This document shows, piece by piece, positions 47,284 through 57,728 of a DNA stretch of 64,000 nt. The stretch comes from Burkholderia cepacia ATCC 25416 (lineage in GTDB: Bacteria; Pseudomonadota; Gammaproteobacteria; Burkholderiales; Burkholderiaceae), in the NCBI RefSeq assembly GCF_001411495.1, contig NZ_CP012982.1, positions 1,302,001-1,366,000 on the forward strand. The letters run 5' to 3'. Under the pieces are notes generated by a model. That model was not told where the DNA came from. It ran no database searches and was given only the letters and a program-made list of their open reading frames with translations. The position numbers were made by a program, and so were the translations under genes. Position 1 is the first letter of the stretch; every line of letters begins with the position of its first letter.

Positions 47284-47733
47284 ATGGCGACTAAACTCCT
47301 GACCGCCGCCGCGCTCGCGTTGAGCTGCGCACAGGCAGCGTTCGCCTGTGACGGTGCGTCGAACATGCCCGCCCATTACATCGATATTGTTTTCGATGCG
47401 GATTCGAGTGCGATTTCTCCGACCGAACTCTCGAGGTTGTCGGCATGGTCGAGCGACATGCACAAGCGATTTCCGATCATTGATACGGTATGGCTTATCG
47501 GACTGGCCGAACGAACCGAGAACAACGCGCAACAGCTCGCAACGCAACGAGCGGAAAACGTGATGGCTGTCCTGGATCGGCATTCGATTCGTGGCGAGAA
47601 AAGCGCCCTGGCGGGGAAGATTTTCAAGCCGGACGAATTCGGTCAATCCGGGCGACGCGTTGAAGTAAACGTCAGTCCGGGGTGCCCCAACCACTGCTGC
47701 CCGAACCTGAATCCCATACCCAGGGCGCAATGA
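47284..47733 (+). CDS. OmpA-like secreted protein with Cys-rich tail, copy B
   Basis: A 149-residue exported protein. The signal peptide MATKLLTAAALALSCAQAAFA is followed by CDGASN at the mature start. The OmpA-like domain includes IVFDADSSAISPTEL, IGLAERTENNAQQLATQRAENV and GRRVEV, and the tail is GCPNHCCPNLNPIPRAQ. The peptidoglycan-contact Arg of OmpA domains seems kept, while the usual Asp in GHTDN is replaced in GLAER. It has no beta-barrel and no lipobox. It is convergent with an Aer-type receptor gene 71 bases away. Function unknown; a periplasmic peptidoglycan-associated role is possible. Confidence 0.78.
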   Translation: MATKLLTAAALALSCAQAAFACDGASNMPAHYIDIVFDADSSAISPTELSRLSAWSSDMHKRFPIIDTVWLIGLAERTENNAQQLATQRAENVMAVLDRHSIRGEKSALAGKIFKPDEFGQSGRRVEVNVSPGCPNHCCPNLNPIPRAQ

Positions 47734-47804
47734 CGTAGCAGGACACGCCCAAACCGGCCCGCACAACGCGGGCCGCCTTCCTCCTGCTTCACGCGTTCCC
47801 GCCA

Positions 47805-49349
47805 TCACCGAAACACGTTCACCGCCTCCACCAGCCGCGTCGCCTGCTGCTTCAGGCTCTCCGATGCCGCCGTGCTCTGCTCGACCAGTGCCGCGTTCTG
47901 CTGCGTGATGTTGTCCAGGTGCACCACCGCCTGGTCGACCTGCGCGACGCCCGTGCTCTGCTCGGCCGTCGACGAGCTGATCTCCGCGATCAGATCCGAC
48001 ACGCGCTTCACCTGCGTGACGATGTCCTCCATCGTCTTGCCCGCGCCGTCGACGATCCGCGCACCCGATTCGACGCGCTCGACGCTCGCGCCGATCAGCG
48101 TCTTGATCTCCTTCGCCGCATTCGCGCTGCGCTGCGCGAGCGCCCGTACCTCGCCCGCCACCACCGCGAAGCCGCGCCCCTGATCTCCGGCGCGCGCCGC
48201 CTCCACCGCCGCATTCAGCGCAAGGATGTTGGTCTGGAACGCGATGCCGTCGATCACGCCGATGATGTCCGAGATCTTTCGCGAGCTGGCGGTGATGTCG
48301 TTCATCGTCGCCACCACCTCGCTCACCGCCTGCCCGCCGCGCCCGGCGGCTTCGCTCGCCGACACCGACAACTGGTTCGCCTGCAGCGCCGTCTCCGCAT
48401 TGCTCGACACGGTCGCCGTCATCTCGGCCATCGATGCGGCCGTCTGCTGCACGCTTGTCGAAGCCTGCTCGGTGCGCGCGCTCAGGTCGTTGTTGCCCTG
48501 CGCGATCTCGTTGCTCGCGCGCTGCACGTTCAGCACCTGTTCGCTGACATCGTCAACCAGCCAGCGGAACATCAGCCCGAGCTGGTTGATCGTACGCAGC
48601 GTCATGCCGATCTCGTCGACACGGTTCATCCGCACGCCGCTGCGGCTCTCGCCGGTCGCGACGCGCAACGCCTCGTCGCGCAACTGCACGAGCGGGCGCG
48701 CAATCTGCGCATCGAGCCACAGCCCCGCGGCCACCGCGGCGCCGGCCGTCACCGCCGCGAACGCGGCGAGCCCGCCACCGGCCAGCCCGCACGCCCAGCC
48801 GCCGGCCACCACGACCGGCGCAAACACGCACAGCGCCGCATGGAGCCGCGCCCGCACCGACATCGTCTGGAACAGCGACGTGAAACCGGCCACACCCTTG
48901 CGGACGATCAACCCCTTGTGAAAATGCCGGTTGCCGGCCCGACCTTCGCGGAAGTCCTTGTAGAGCGCCTCCGCGGCCGCGATCTCGTCGCGCGTCGCCT
49001 TCGTGCGCACCGACATGTAGCCCTTCGGCTCGCCGTTGCGCATCACGGGTATCGCGTTCGCACGCACCCAGTAGTGATCGCCGTTCTTGCGGCGGTTCTT
49101 CACGAGCGCGGTCCACGGCTCGCCGCCCTTGAGCGTCGCCCACATGTCGGCGAACGCCTCCTTCGGCATGTCCGGATGCCGCACGACGTTGTGCGGCTGG
49201 CCCTCGATCTCTTCGGGAGAAAAACCGCTGACCTGGATGAATGCCGCGTTCGCGTAGGTAATGTAGCTGTTCGCGTCGGTGGTCGACATCAGCGTCGCGT
49301 CGTCGGGAAAATCGAATTCGCGTTGCGTGACGGGCTGGTTGTTGCGCAT
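47805..49349 (-). CDS. aer: Aer-type energy-taxis receptor, copy 1 (PAS plus methyl-accepting domain)
   Basis: A 514-residue chemoreceptor closely similar to E. coli Aer. The N-terminal PAS domain (about residues 10-115: [50 protein letters not shown]) probably binds FAD and senses redox or oxygen. A hydrophobic double span (about 160-205) anchors it without a periplasmic domain. A HAMP-like linker and the signalling domain follow, with the hairpin tip [23 protein letters not shown]. It signals to CheA and the flagella. The start MRNNQPVTQ is shared with copy 2. A sigma28 promoter lies about 100 bases upstream. Confidence 0.93.
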   Translation of the reverse strand: MRNNQPVTQREFDFPDDATLMSTTDANSYITYANAAFIQVSGFSPEEIEGQPHNVVRHPDMPKEAFADMWATLKGGEPWTALVKNRRKNGDHYWVRANAIPVMRNGEPKGYMSVRTKATRDEIAAAEALYKDFREGRAGNRHFHKGLIVRKGVAGFTSLFQTMSVRARLHAALCVFAPVVVAGGWACGLAGGGLAAFAAVTAGAAVAAGLWLDAQIARPLVQLRDEALRVATGESRSGVRMNRVDEIGMTLRTINQLGLMFRWLVDDVSEQVLNVQRASNEIAQGNNDLSARTEQASTSVQQTAASMAEMTATVSSNAETALQANQLSVSASEAAGRGGQAVSEVVATMNDITASSRKISDIIGVIDGIAFQTNILALNAAVEAARAGDQGRGFAVVAGEVRALAQRSANAAKEIKTLIGASVERVESGARIVDGAGKTMEDIVTQVKRVSDLIAEISSSTAEQSTGVAQVDQAVVHLDNITQQNAALVEQSTAASESLKQQATRLVEAVNVFR

Positions 49350-49450
49350 GGTGTGGAGCTCCGGGTAACGGATCTTGCGTCCGCTTGTCGATTGATTCGC
49401 GACCCTGCACATTGCGGTCAATCCGCATGCGCATTGGTCATGCTCCTGCA

Positions 49451-49477
49451 CTTTCGGCAATTTTTACGAAAACATTA
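49451..49477 (-). promoter_or_regulatory. Sigma28 (FliA) promoter of Aer copy 1
   Basis: Read on the minus strand: TAATGTTT, 11 bases, GCCGAAAG. The FliA consensus is TAAAGTTT-N11-GCCGATAA. It lies about 100 bases before the ATG at 49349. The rest of the 421-base gap is AT-rich, with the dyad ATGCAT-N5-ATGCAT at 49496-49512, and has no gene. Confidence 0.78.
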
Positions 49478-49770
49478 TGCCTTGCCCGGGTAAATATGCA
49501 TTAAAAATGCATCACCTTGCCTTTACCGAACAATCCGTTTACTGATGAAACTAAACACCAGGCCAGGCAACGGTTTGACGGATATTCGTCTGATTAATCC
49601 GCGTAATTCGTCCGAATCGATTCAATGCATGAATGCAAAATCCTGAATACGAATATTTCTCGTTTCGCGTATTTTGATTGAATCGAAAAACCTGAACGCG
49701 CATTACGCGCGTCAATCACGATGTCACGATGCATCGATCGGGCGCGCACATCGCGTGCGCGCCCCGACAA

Positions 49771-51315
49771 TCACCGGAACACGTTCACCGCATCCACGAG
49801 ACGCGTTGCCTGTTGCTTCAGGCTCTCCGACGCCGCCGTGCTCTGCTCGACCAGTGCCGCGTTCTGTTGCGTGATGTTGTCCAGGTGCACCACCGCCTGG
49901 TCGACCTGCGACACCCCGGTGCTCTGCTCGGCCGTCGACGAGCTGATCTCCGCGATCAGATCCGACACGCGCTTCACCTGCGCGACGATGTCCTCCATCG
50001 TCTTGCCGGCCTCGTCCACGCGCCGCGCGCCCGACTCGACGCGCTCGACGCTCGCGCCGATCAGCGTCTTGATCTCCTTCGCCGCGTTCGCGCTGCGCTG
50101 CGCGAGCGCCCGCACCTCACCGGCAACCACCGCGAAGCCGCGCCCCTGTTCGCCGGCGCGGGCCGCTTCCACGGCCGCGTTCAGCGCAAGGATGTTGGTC
50201 TGGAACGCGATGCCGTCGATCACGCCGATGATGTCCGAGATCTTTCGCGAGCTAGCGGTGATGTCGCTCATCGTCGCGACGACCTCGCCCACCGCCTGCC
50301 CGCCGCGGCCGGCCACTTCGCTCGCCGACATCGCGAGCCGGTTCGCCTGCAGTGCGGTCTCCGCGTTGCTGTCGACGGTCGCCGTCATCTCGGCCATCGA
50401 CGCAGCCGTCTCCTGCACGCTCGACGCCGCCTGCTCGGTGCGCGCGCTCAGGTCGTTGTTGCCCTGCGCGATCTCGTTGCTCGCGCGCTGCACGTTGTGC
50501 ACCTGCTCGCTGACGTCGTCGACGAGCCAGCGGAACATCAGCCCGAGCTGGTTGATCGTGCGCAGCGTCATGCCGATCTCGTCGACGCGGTTCATCCGCA
50601 CGCCGCGCCGGCTTTCGCCGGTCGCGACGTTCAGCGCCTGGTCGTGCAGCCGCTTCAGCGGACGCACGATCTGCGCATCGAGCCACAAGCCGGCCGCCGC
50701 CGCCACGCCGACCGTCACGCCGGCAAATGCCGCGAGGCCGCCACCGGCGAGCCCGCACGCCCAGCCCGCGCCGACGACCGCCGGCGCAAGCACGCACAGC
50801 GCCGAATGCACGCGCGCGCGCACCGACATCGTCTGCGACAGCGACGCGATACGCAGCAGCCCCGTGCGGATCACCAGCCCCTTGTGGAACCGGCGCTGGC
50901 CGGCCTTGCCGTCGCGGAACGCGCGATACAGCGCGTCGGCGGCCGCGCTCTCGTCGTGCGGCGCCCTCGTGCGCACCGACATGTAGCCCTGCGGCTCGCC
51001 GTTGCGCATCACGGGTATCGCGTTCGCACGCACCCAGTAGTGATCGCCGTTCTTGCGGCGGTTCTTCACGAGCGCGGTCCACGGCTCGCCGCGCTGGAGC
51101 GTCGCCCACATGTCGGCAAACGCCTCGCGCGGCATGTCCGGGTGGCGCACCACGTTGTGCGGCTGGCCGACGAGTTCCTCGTTCGTGAAGCCGCTCACCT
51201 GCGCGAACGTCGTGTTGGCGTAGGTGATGATGCTGTCTGCATCGGTCGTCGACATCAGCGTGACGTCGTCGGGAAAATCGAATTCCTGTTGGGTAACGGG
51301 CTGGTTATTGCGCAT
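49771..51315 (-). CDS. aer: Aer-type energy-taxis receptor, copy 2
   Basis: A 514-residue paralog of the receptor at 47805, the same length and domain order: Aer-like PAS domain ([31 protein letters not shown]), cytoplasmic linker, double membrane span and signalling domain. The signalling domains are nearly identical, but the PAS, linker and membrane parts differ more, which suggests tandem duplication followed by sensory divergence or homogenisation of the 3' part. The start MRNNQPVTQ at 51315 is chosen by homology. It has its own sigma28 promoter. Confidence 0.93.
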   Translation of the reverse strand: MRNNQPVTQQEFDFPDDVTLMSTTDADSIITYANTTFAQVSGFTNEELVGQPHNVVRHPDMPREAFADMWATLQRGEPWTALVKNRRKNGDHYWVRANAIPVMRNGEPQGYMSVRTRAPHDESAAADALYRAFRDGKAGQRRFHKGLVIRTGLLRIASLSQTMSVRARVHSALCVLAPAVVGAGWACGLAGGGLAAFAGVTVGVAAAAGLWLDAQIVRPLKRLHDQALNVATGESRRGVRMNRVDEIGMTLRTINQLGLMFRWLVDDVSEQVHNVQRASNEIAQGNNDLSARTEQAASSVQETAASMAEMTATVDSNAETALQANRLAMSASEVAGRGGQAVGEVVATMSDITASSRKISDIIGVIDGIAFQTNILALNAAVEAARAGEQGRGFAVVAGEVRALAQRSANAAKEIKTLIGASVERVESGARRVDEAGKTMEDIVAQVKRVSDLIAEISSSTAEQSTGVSQVDQAVVHLDNITQQNAALVEQSTAASESLKQQATRLVDAVNVFR

Positions 51316-51412
51316 GCAAGGCTCCGAAAGGCGGATCTGTCGTCCGCGCCGCGCTGAAATCACGCTCAGTAGCCGAAAAACGGTTTATCGCTTAACGACG
51401 GTCTTCATCTTA

Positions 51413-51439
51413 CTGTCGGCATATTGGGGAAAAACCTTA
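51413..51439 (-). promoter_or_regulatory. Sigma28 (FliA) promoter of Aer copy 2
   Basis: Read on the minus strand: TAAGGTTT, 11 bases, GCCGACAG, close to the FliA consensus TAAAGTTT-N11-GCCGATAA. It lies about 98 bases before the ATG at 51315, the same distance as in copy 1. The remaining 200 bases up to the methyltransferase gene show no gene. Confidence 0.82.
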
Positions 51440-51639
51440 CCCTTTCATCGAATAAAATATCCAATTCGTCCGACGCCATGATTTCGATCAAATAATCCGG
51501 CAATAATCGCCGCGAGCGTTCATCCCAATGTCACGCCACGCTGCGCGACGACGTCGCGCGGCAGACCCACGCCATCGACCGTTGCGCGCGGCGAAACGAT
51601 TCCGTTTATCCTGCTCCATTCAACCGGTATTCGAATTCG

Positions 51640-52497
51640 ATGAAAAAGGCATTACACGAACTGAATCGGCTGTCCTGGAATACCGCGACAGTCGCGCATA
51701 ACAGCCACAAAGGCGATCAGGCCGCGTTTTTCCGCGCGGGCGGCTCGACGCTCTATCCGGAAGAACGCGAACTGCTCGGCGACGTCGGCGGGCTGCGGCT
51801 CCTGCACCTGCAATGCAACGCGGGGCAGGACACGCTGAGCCTCGTGCGCGAGGGCGCGGATGCGACGGGCGTCGACATCTCCGACGAAGCGATCGCCTTC
51901 GCACGGCAACTGTCGGCCGCCTCCGGCCTGCCCGCGCGTTTCGAGCGCGCCGACGTGCTCGACTGGATGCCCGAGGCCGCCGCGCGCGGCGAGCGCTTCG
52001 ATCGCGTGTTCACGTCGTATGGCGCGATCTGCTGGCTGTCCGACCTGAACGCGTGGGCGCGCGGGATCGCCGCACTGCTCGCGCCGGGCGGCCGTTTCGC
52101 GATGGTCGAGTTCCATCCGTTCGCGCTGTATTTCGACGAACAGTGGAAGCCGCACTACGACTATTTCAAAAGCGACGCGACCGAGGAGCCGACAGGCGTC
52201 GGCGATTACGTCGCCGTATCCGGCACGGGGCTCGGCGCGCAGCACGACCATCCTGGCGTCGTCGATTTCGCGAACCCGCATCCGAGCTACGAGTTCATGT
52301 GGGGCATCGGCGAGGTCGTGAACGCACTCGTGTCGGCGGGGCTCGCGATCGACCGCCTGACCGAATATCCGTATTCGAACGGCTGGAAGGGCTTCGACGG
52401 CATGCGCGAGCTGGACGGCCGCCGGATGGTGCCGCCCGGTCACATGCCGAACCTGCCGCTGATGTATGCGATCGCCGCGCATCGGGAGGCCGCATGA
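51640..52497 (+). CDS. Class I SAM-dependent methyltransferase
   Basis: A 285-residue methyltransferase. Motif I is LRLLHLQCNAGQDTLSL (near residue 52), the acidic residue after strand 2 is in ATGVDISDEAI, and motif IV-like FDRVFTSYGAICWL is near residue 120. It transfers methyl from S-adenosylmethionine to an unknown substrate. It overlaps the GNAT gene as ATGA, so the two are translationally coupled. Confidence 0.9.
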   Translation: MKKALHELNRLSWNTATVAHNSHKGDQAAFFRAGGSTLYPEERELLGDVGGLRLLHLQCNAGQDTLSLVREGADATGVDISDEAIAFARQLSAASGLPARFERADVLDWMPEAAARGERFDRVFTSYGAICWLSDLNAWARGIAALLAPGGRFAMVEFHPFALYFDEQWKPHYDYFKSDATEEPTGVGDYVAVSGTGLGAQHDHPGVVDFANPHPSYEFMWGIGEVVNALVSAGLAIDRLTEYPYSNGWKGFDGMRELDGRRMVPPGHMPNLPLMYAIAAHREAA

Positions 52498-53054
52498 CGC
52501 GCCGCACCGCCGCCGAACGCGACGCGCTTTGCGCACGCCCGCTCACGCGCGACGAAGTGCCGCTCGTGTGGACCATCGACCGGCGCGAGATCATCGAGCA
52601 CCTGTACGTGCTGCGCGACGGCGCGCTGCATCTGGTTCCGGAGTTCTACGACGTCGGCGGCTGGCCGGAAGGTGAAGCCGACCACTACACGCCGATCCTG
52701 ATCGACTGCCACGATCGCGGCGGCTGGTGCCTCGGCATGTTCGACGGCGAACGGCTCGTCGCGGCGGTCGTCGTCGACAGCCGGCCACTCGGCCCGCACG
52801 GCGACATGCTGCAATTGAAGTTCCTGCACGTGAGCCGCGACTGGCGCGGCTGCGGGCTCGGCGAGCAGCTCTACCGCGCAGCCCGCGAGCAGGCGCGCGC
52901 GATGGGCGCCGCACGCCTGTACGTGTCCGCGACGCCGTCGCAGCGCACGATCGACTTCTACCTGCGGCTCGGCTTCACGGTCAGCGCGTCGCCCGACCCG
53001 GCGCTTTACGCGCTCGAGCCGGACGACATTCATCTGGAAGGGCCGGCGGCCTGA
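52494..53054 (+). CDS. GNAT family N-acetyltransferase
   Basis: A 186-residue acetyltransferase. The acetyl-CoA binding motif A (LKFLHVSRDWRGCGLGEQLYRAA) is near residue 103, and the motif B region ATPSQRTIDFYLRLGF near 143. The R/Q-x-x-G-x-G/A loop reads RGCGLG. The substrate is unknown. The ATGA overlap with the methyltransferase gene suggests that the two modify related targets or are needed together. Confidence 0.9.
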   Translation: MTRRTAAERDALCARPLTRDEVPLVWTIDRREIIEHLYVLRDGALHLVPEFYDVGGWPEGEADHYTPILIDCHDRGGWCLGMFDGERLVAAVVVDSRPLGPHGDMLQLKFLHVSRDWRGCGLGEQLYRAAREQARAMGAARLYVSATPSQRTIDFYLRLGFTVSASPDPALYALEPDDIHLEGPAA

Positions 53055-53163
53055 CGCACCGGCACGCGGGTGAAGCGCGGGATGTCCCGCCTTGCCTCGG
53101 CTGCCATCGGCCTTCGCGCAATCACGGAGAGCAAAATTGCAGGACGAAGCACAGTCGCCAACC

Positions 53164-53664
53164 ATGCCGAAGATCCTCGTCAGCATGTGCGTGGTCGGCC
53201 ATCCGGTGCGTTACAACGGCTCGGCCAGGACCGCCGCGCACGCGGCACTCGAACGGTGGCAGCGCGAAGGGCGTCTCGTGCCCGTCTGCCCCGAACTGGC
53301 CGGCGGCTTCAGCGTGCCGCGCCCGCCCGCCGAAATCGCCGGCGGCGCATCGGGTCAGCAGGTGCTGTCGGGCGCCGCGCGCATCGTCGACGTGAACGGC
53401 ACCGACGTGACAGCGCCGTTCGTCTCCGGCGCGCAAACCGCGCTGGCCCTCGCGCGCACGCACGGTTGCCGCTTCGCTATCCTGGCCGACGGCAGTCCGT
53501 CGTGCGGCAGCACGTTCATCCATGACGGGAGTTTCGGGAACCGGCGGCACGCGGGCGCCGGTGTCACGGCGGCGTTGCTGCGCGAGCACGGGATCGAGGT
53601 GTTCGCGGACACCGAGATCGACGCGCTCGAGGCGCGCCTCAGGGAGCTGTCGCAGGCCGGTTAA
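53164..53664 (+). CDS. DUF523 (TudS-like) iron-sulfur protein
   Basis: A 166-residue DUF523 protein. Three conserved Cys are placed to bind a [4Fe-4S] cluster: Cys9 (VSMCVVG), Cys42 (VPVCPEL) and Cys114 (GSPSCGST). Stretches such as HPVRYNGSA and PAEIAGG are family-typical. A relative (TudS) removes sulfur from thiouracil, so a desulfidase role for thiolated nucleobases or similar compounds is possible. The ATG at 53164 gives the normal length; a longer frame lacks conservation. It stands alone before a strong terminator. Confidence 0.88.
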   Translation: MPKILVSMCVVGHPVRYNGSARTAAHAALERWQREGRLVPVCPELAGGFSVPRPPAEIAGGASGQQVLSGAARIVDVNGTDVTAPFVSGAQTALALARTHGCRFAILADGSPSCGSTFIHDGSFGNRRHAGAGVTAALLREHGIEVFADTEIDALEARLRELSQAG

Positions 53665-53667
53665 CGA

Positions 53668-53703
53668 CGATGCGCGGCACGAGCATCCTCGTGCCGCGCA
53701 TCG
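53668..53703. terminator. Perfect 16-bp hairpin between DUF523 and pcaF
   Basis: CGATGCGCGGCACGAG and CTCGTGCCGCGCATCG pair perfectly around CATC and are followed by TTTCC. The hairpin begins three bases after the DUF523 stop. It lies between convergent genes and probably terminates DUF523 transcripts, and possibly leftward... pcaF transcripts from the other side. Confidence 0.85.
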
Positions 53704-53771
53704 TTTCCAAAGCGGCGAAGCGGTCGAGCGGCAAAGCGGCTCGTGGCCGCCGCTTCGCCGCGAAACGCGGG

Positions 53772-54974
<1,203 letters not shown>

Positions 54975-55051
54975 CAGTGTCTCCGCTCCCAGGACAGGCT
55001 GGGGAATGAACAGGGCGCGCCCCTTGCATTGCCCGCCGGGATGCGCTTAAA

Positions 55052-55090
55052 TGTTCTATATACGAACATAAGATCGTGTATCGAACGTTC
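55052..55090. promoter_or_regulatory. Candidate IclR-type operator between pcaF and its regulator
   Basis: TGTTC-N7-GAACA (55052-55068) and the palindrome GAACGTTC (55083-55090) lie close together in the divergent promoter region, which is AT-richer than its surroundings. IclR proteins such as PcaR and PcaU bind paired sites of this kind. The regulator at 55202 is the likely binder. Confidence 0.55.
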
Positions 55091-55201
55091 AACGCATCAT
55101 AGGGAGTGCGGGGACGACCTGTCAAGCGCCCGGTCCGCCGTGCGGTTGGCGTGTCGGGCCCCGTGCGCTATCTTCTCGGCTGCACGATATTCCAGGCGCT
55201 C

Positions 55202-55990
55202 ATGACAACCGAAGACACTCAGACGAAACCCGGCGACTCCTACGTACAGTCGTTCGCACGCGGCCTCGCGGTGATCCGCGCGTTCGACGCGGCCCGCCCG
55301 GAGCAGACACTCACCGAGGTCGCCTCGGCCACCGGGCTCACGCGCGCGGGCGCGCGCCGGATCCTGCTCACGCTGCAGACGCTCGGCTACGTCGAGGCCG
55401 ACGGCCGGCTGTTCCGGCTCACGCCGAAGATCCTCGAGCTCGGCTTCGCGTACCTCACGTCGATGCCGTTCTGGAATCTCGCCGATCCCGTGATGGAGCA
55501 ACTGTCCGAGCAGATCCACGAAAGCTGCTCGGCGGCCGTGCTCGACCGCACCGAGATCGTCTACGTGCTGCGCGTGCCGACCCGCAAGATCATGACGATC
55601 AACCTGTCGATCGGCAGTCGGCTGCCCGCGTACTGCACGTCGATGGGCCGCGTGCTGCTGTCCGCGCTCGACGACGCCGCGCTCGACGAAACGCTCGCGC
55701 AAAGCGGCATCCGCGCGCATACGGCGCGCACGATCACCGACCTCGGCGAACTGAAGGCGGCGATCGCACAGGTGCGCCAGCAGGGCTGGGCCGTGGTCGA
55801 CCAGGAGCTCGAAGTGGGCCTGATGTCGCTGTCCGCGCCGATTCGCAACCGGCGCGGGCAGATCATCGCGGCGATGAACATCAGCGGCAACGCGCAGCGG
55901 CATACCGCGAAGCAGATGGTGAAGGAGTTTCTCGAGCCGTTGCAGCAGGCCGCGCAGACGGTGTCGGAGCTGGTGGCGCGGCGCGGGTGA
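55202..55990 (+). CDS. IclR-type regulator (PcaR-like)
   Basis: A 262-residue IclR family regulator. The N-terminal winged helix (about residues 8-70, SFARGLAVIRAFDAARPEQTL, ASATGLTRAGARRILLTL) is followed by an effector domain with LPAYCTSMGRVLLS near residue 138 and GLMSLSAPIRNRRGQIIAAMNISG. It belongs to the PcaR/PobR/CatR-like branch, which responds to aromatic-pathway intermediates such as beta-ketoadipate. It is divergent from pcaF. The ATG at 55202 is used; an upstream in-frame extension is not conserved. Confidence 0.92.
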   Translation: MTTEDTQTKPGDSYVQSFARGLAVIRAFDAARPEQTLTEVASATGLTRAGARRILLTLQTLGYVEADGRLFRLTPKILELGFAYLTSMPFWNLADPVMEQLSEQIHESCSAAVLDRTEIVYVLRVPTRKIMTINLSIGSRLPAYCTSMGRVLLSALDDAALDETLAQSGIRAHTARTITDLGELKAAIAQVRQQGWAVVDQELEVGLMSLSAPIRNRRGQIIAAMNISGNAQRHTAKQMVKEFLEPLQQAAQTVSELVARRG

Positions 55991-56129
55991 GCGCCGATCC
56001 GCGCGCGGGTACGCGCACGCCGCGCGGCGTGAAACGACGCGCGGCGCCCTGTGTCGGCCGGCGCGACGGCGTTGTCCAGGACAGCCGCCCGCTCGCAGGC
56101 GTACCGGCGCGCCGGCGGCGTGCCGTGCG

Positions 56130-57644
56130 TCAGCCGTTGCCGGCGAATGCGTCGCCCATCGGCTTCGTCCGGATGCCCGGGGCCAGCCGGGTCCACGGCA
56201 ACTCGGCCGGATCGGCCGTCATCGGGCCCGGCGCCGTGGCAACGAGCACCGCCTCGGCGATCCCCTGGAAGTCGGCGCGAAAATGCACCGAGCTCTTGTT
56301 GACGAGGATGCGCATCGCTTCCGGCTCGACGCCGCCCACACGATAGAGATTGCGGTCGAGCATCTGCGCCTTGCCGCTGCTCACCACGATCAGCACACCA
56401 TCGATCCGCAGGCAGGCGACGGGGCCGATATCCGCGCGCATGCCGTTCATCATCGGGCCGTCGTACCGGCATACGCCGTCCGACAACTTCACGACCTCGA
56501 AACGCGCGTGGACCGGCTCGTCGCCGGGCACGCCGGAAACGCCGCCGAGCGCCAGCTCGACGAACGCCCCGACCCCGGCGCGATGAGCCGCCGCGGCGGC
56601 CGCCGGGTCCCAGATCAGGCCGATCGCCGCCTCTTTCGCGCCATTGCGCAGCAACGCCCGCAGCATGCCCGTCGTGTTCGAGTCGCCGCCCGCGCCGGGG
56701 TTGTCCTGCGTATCGGCGATGACGACCGGCTTGCCGGCCCCGTCGGCAAGCCGCATCGCTTCGCGCACGGCGGCATCGGGCGACAGGAACGGCACCTGCC
56801 ACGCGGCCTCGTCCGCCAGCATCCTGTCGTAGAGCGCCTGCACGGCGGCCTCGGCCGACGCGGCGTCATCGCCGTAACCCCAGATGACCGGGCCGCATTC
56901 GGGAAAATCGGCCGCCGGAAAACCCGGTGCGAACGACAGCGATACCACGGCCCCGGTTTCCAGCGCCGCGAGCTGCGCATACATGCCGCGCGAAGGCTCG
57001 AGCAGCGTGCACATGCCGTTGATCGGGATCAGGAACGGCAGCCGCCGCACCGCGCGATGCAGCGGGCGGCCACCCGCCGCCCGCGAGACGAGCAGGCGCT
57101 CGAGCAGCATGGCCGCGCGTTCGCCGGTCTCGGCCATGTCGACATGCGGATAGGTGCGGAAGGCGACCAGCGCGTCGGCCTCGTGCAGCATCTTCGCGGT
57201 GACGTTGGCATGCAGGTCGAGCGACGCGACCACCGGCACGGTCGGGCCGACCGCGGCGCGCACGCGCTCCAGCAACGTGCCTTCGCCGTCGTCGGTATGC
57301 TCGGCGACCATCGCGCCGTGCAGGTCGAGGTACACCGCGTCGTAGCCTCCGCCGCGAACCGCCGCGAGGATTTCACCGGCAATGCGCTCGAACGCATCCT
57401 CGGTCACGTGGGCCGACGGGCTCGCGCCCGCCCAGATGACCGGCAGCAGGGTCCAGCCGCGTCGCTCCGCCGCGACGATGAATCCGCCCGCGGGAATGTT
57501 GACGTCGCGCAGCGCAAGCACGTCGTCGCCCCGCACCATGGCCGGGAAGCCCTCGCCGCGCTCGAAGTTCGCGTAAGCGGCTTTCGACGGCGCAAACGTA
57601 TTGGTTTCATGCTGAAAGCCGGCAATCAAGATCCGCGTGTTCAA
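56130..57644 (-). CDS. M81 family metallopeptidase (MlrC-like)
   Basis: A 504-residue protein of the M81 family, named after microcystinase C. The N-terminal domain has zinc-type residues in GFQHETNTF, DLHGAMVAEH (near residue 115) and SLDLHANVT (near 147). The C-terminal MlrC domain includes DNPGAGGDSNTTGMLRALL. The start is a TTG at 57644, supported by GGAG about eight bases upstream; there is no earlier ATG. It is 84 bases downstream of an MFS transporter gene, with which it probably forms an operon for uptake and breakdown of a peptide-like or amide compound. Confidence 0.9.
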   Translation of the reverse strand: MNTRILIAGFQHETNTFAPSKAAYANFERGEGFPAMVRGDDVLALRDVNIPAGGFIVAAERRGWTLLPVIWAGASPSAHVTEDAFERIAGEILAAVRGGGYDAVYLDLHGAMVAEHTDDGEGTLLERVRAAVGPTVPVVASLDLHANVTAKMLHEADALVAFRTYPHVDMAETGERAAMLLERLLVSRAAGGRPLHRAVRRLPFLIPINGMCTLLEPSRGMYAQLAALETGAVVSLSFAPGFPAADFPECGPVIWGYGDDAASAEAAVQALYDRMLADEAAWQVPFLSPDAAVREAMRLADGAGKPVVIADTQDNPGAGGDSNTTGMLRALLRNGAKEAAIGLIWDPAAAAAAHRAGVGAFVELALGGVSGVPGDEPVHARFEVVKLSDGVCRYDGPMMNGMRADIGPVACLRIDGVLIVVSSGKAQMLDRNLYRVGGVEPEAMRILVNKSSVHFRADFQGIAEAVLVATAPGPMTADPAELPWTRLAPGIRTKPMGDAFAGNG

Positions 57645-57728
57645 AAACGTGTCTCCGGAAATAGGTAGTCAAGGCACGGGCCGTGCTGCGCCGCGACGGA
57701 GGTCGCGAGCGCTTGCGGGCCCGCGATA

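Noticed and set aside
49496..49512. Dyad ATGCAT-N5-ATGCAT upstream of Aer copy 1
   Set aside because: ATGCAT is itself palindromic and the region is AT-rich, so chance is likely; it is absent upstream of Aer copy 2.
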